From the NCBI RefSeq assembly GCF_016587375.1, contig NZ_BNJG01000001.1, positions 682,001-746,000 of the forward strand: a DNA stretch of 64,000 bases. Direction: 5' to 3'. The stretch is from Ktedonobacter robiniae (GTDB lineage: Bacteria; Chloroflexota; Ktedonobacteria; Ktedonobacterales; Ktedonobacteraceae). Below are positions 63,284 to 64,000 of this stretch, piece by piece (position 1 is the stretch's first letter; each line of letters opens with the position of its first letter). The notes beneath the pieces are model-generated. The model had not been told where the DNA came from. It saw only the letters and a list, made by a program, of their open reading frames with translations, and ran no database searches. A program made the position numbers and the translations under genes.

Positions 63284-64000
63284 ATGCGTTACGCTATTTT
63301 TACCGATATCCACGCCAATCTAGAGGCTCTCGAGGCCGTACTCGCCAGAATTGACGAGCTCGCCAAAGAACAGCCCATCGATCAGATCTGGTTTTTGGGC
63401 GACCTGGTTGGCTATGGACCAAATCCGAATGAGTGTATCAAGACGCTGCGCAAGCGAACAGACGTGATCATTGCCGGCAACCATGATTGGGCCGCCGTGG
63501 GCAAGATCGATCTGGAAGAGTTTAGCGAGGCTGCACGCATCTCTGCGGAGTGGACGCGCGACCAACTGACCGATGAGCACTTCGAGTTCCTCGCGGAACT
63601 CCCTGAGCGTCTACAAATGGGCGCCTGCACGCTGGTCCATGGGAGTCCCTATGGTCCACTGTGGGAGTATCTGACCTCAGAAGTCCTGGCGGAACGCAGT
63701 TTCCAACACTTCGACACACGCTACTGTATTGTCGGGCATACGCATGTCCCGATAATCTTCCAGCAGCCTGATACCTATGCGACAACGCCAACCGTTCCCC
63801 TCACCGGTGAGCAGGAGGTACAGGCGCTTGTTGAGAATATTGCCGCTGAGGCAGAGGTACAGGCGGCGGACTCGCTAACCGAAGAGGAGGATGATGACGA
63901 CACCGCCGAGATGGTTGCCGTGCGCCCCACCCAGCAGCAAAGCGCGCAGGCAGCACCCTCCGAAGACGTGGCCCATGTCGCGCCCCACCTGGAGCAAGAG
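63284..64000 (+). CDS. Calcineurin-like metallophosphoesterase, N-terminal part
   Basis: 239 residues are in the window; the frame is still open at 64000. Metal-ligand motifs in order: FTDIHANLEAL (DxH), WFLGDLVGYGPNP (GD), IIAGNHDWAAV (GNHD), VHGSPYGPLWEY, and IVGHTHVPIIF (GHxH). This is the YfcE/DUF2436-like branch acting on phosphodiesters. After about residue 165 it has an acidic, low-complexity linker (EEEDDDDTAEM...), which is not part of the usual domain and suggests a further C-terminal region past the window. No strong SD seen. Confidence 0.88.
   Translation, partial: MRYAIFTDIHANLEALEAVLARIDELAKEQPIDQIWFLGDLVGYGPNPNECIKTLRKRTDVIIAGNHDWAAVGKIDLEEFSEAARISAEWTRDQLTDEHFEFLAELPERLQMGACTLVHGSPYGPLWEYLTSEVLAERSFQHFDTRYCIVGHTHVPIIFQQPDTYATTPTVPLTGEQEVQALVENIAAEAEVQAADSLTEEEDDDDTAEMVAVRPTQQQSAQAAPSEDVAHVAPHLEQE

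Overview
The window reads as a chromosomal segment of a GC-rich, Gram-positive-like filamentous or soil bacterium. I place it tentatively in the Chloroflexota, class Ktedonobacteria. Support: a menaquinone pair (polyprenyl synthase + MenG), GatCAB amidation genes, a MoxR/DUF58/transglutaminase operon, a Pil/Pix-type chemosensory operon with a hybrid CheA, multi-GAF kinases, zinc-ribbon kinase-like proteins, and no outer-membrane genes. The assignment is inference from gene content; there is no rRNA or tRNA in the window.

Layout. 1-2.3 kb: end of an unidentified gene, then a polyprenyl diphosphate synthase with a coupled upstream mini-ORF, and MenG. 2.3-7.2 kb (minus strand): zinc-ribbon pseudokinase, a 170-bp MITE-like element, a secreted protein, an Mrp/ApbC P-loop ATPase and a second secreted protein. 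7.4-10.2 kb (plus): HAD phosphatase, peroxiredoxin-like protein without the active cysteine, cystathionine gamma-synthase-type PLP enzyme. 10.3-13.8 kb (minus): BON/PRC-barrel-like protein, DUF4126 membrane protein, GH1 glycosidase. 14.0-19.1 kb (minus): four-gene operon encoding NuoB-like, ferredoxin/NuoE-helical fusion, NuoF-like and NuoG-GltD-like proteins with no NuoC/D and no membrane arm; this is the best candidate for an undescribed redox complex. 19.5-20.7 kb: leuB. 21.1-31.1 kb (minus): six-gene chemosensory operon (DUF4388, REC, REC, CheW, MCP, CheA-REC) matching the cyanobacterial pix/hmp and pseudomonad pil-chp order. 31.6-35.2 kb: OmpR-type regulator and a GAF sensor kinase with a degenerate ATP box. 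35.9-41.1 kb: PhoD-like phosphatase, CrtC/AttH-like lipoprotein, MMPL transporter. 41.2-42.9 kb: AT-rich islet with a repetitive secreted protein and a broken tyrosine recombinase, ending next to smpB (43.1 kb). 45.0-47.6 kb: zinc ribbon-pseudokinase-TM-solute-binding receptor. 47.7-54.5 kb (minus): four GNAT proteins (three of them tandem double-GNAT paralogues) behind an ABC-2 exporter, and a small stand-alone peptide gene with its own promoter and terminator. 54.6-59.3 kb (minus): moxR-DUF58-transglutaminase. 59.8-64 kb (plus): acylphosphatase, gatC (frameshifted as sequenced), gatA, D-Ala-D-Ala carboxypeptidase, and a metallophosphoesterase running off the end.

The intergenic DNA is unusual. 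It carries more than ten long, nearly loop-less perfect palindromes (up to 82 bp), which mostly sit at gene ends like terminators but also lie between divergent genes. It also carries at least three families of short dispersed inverted repeats: a 170-bp pair, a 50-85-bp family with four copies, and a TCCATGC-type family with three copies. No rRNA, tRNA, CRISPR array, complete insertion sequence or recognisable riboswitch was seen.
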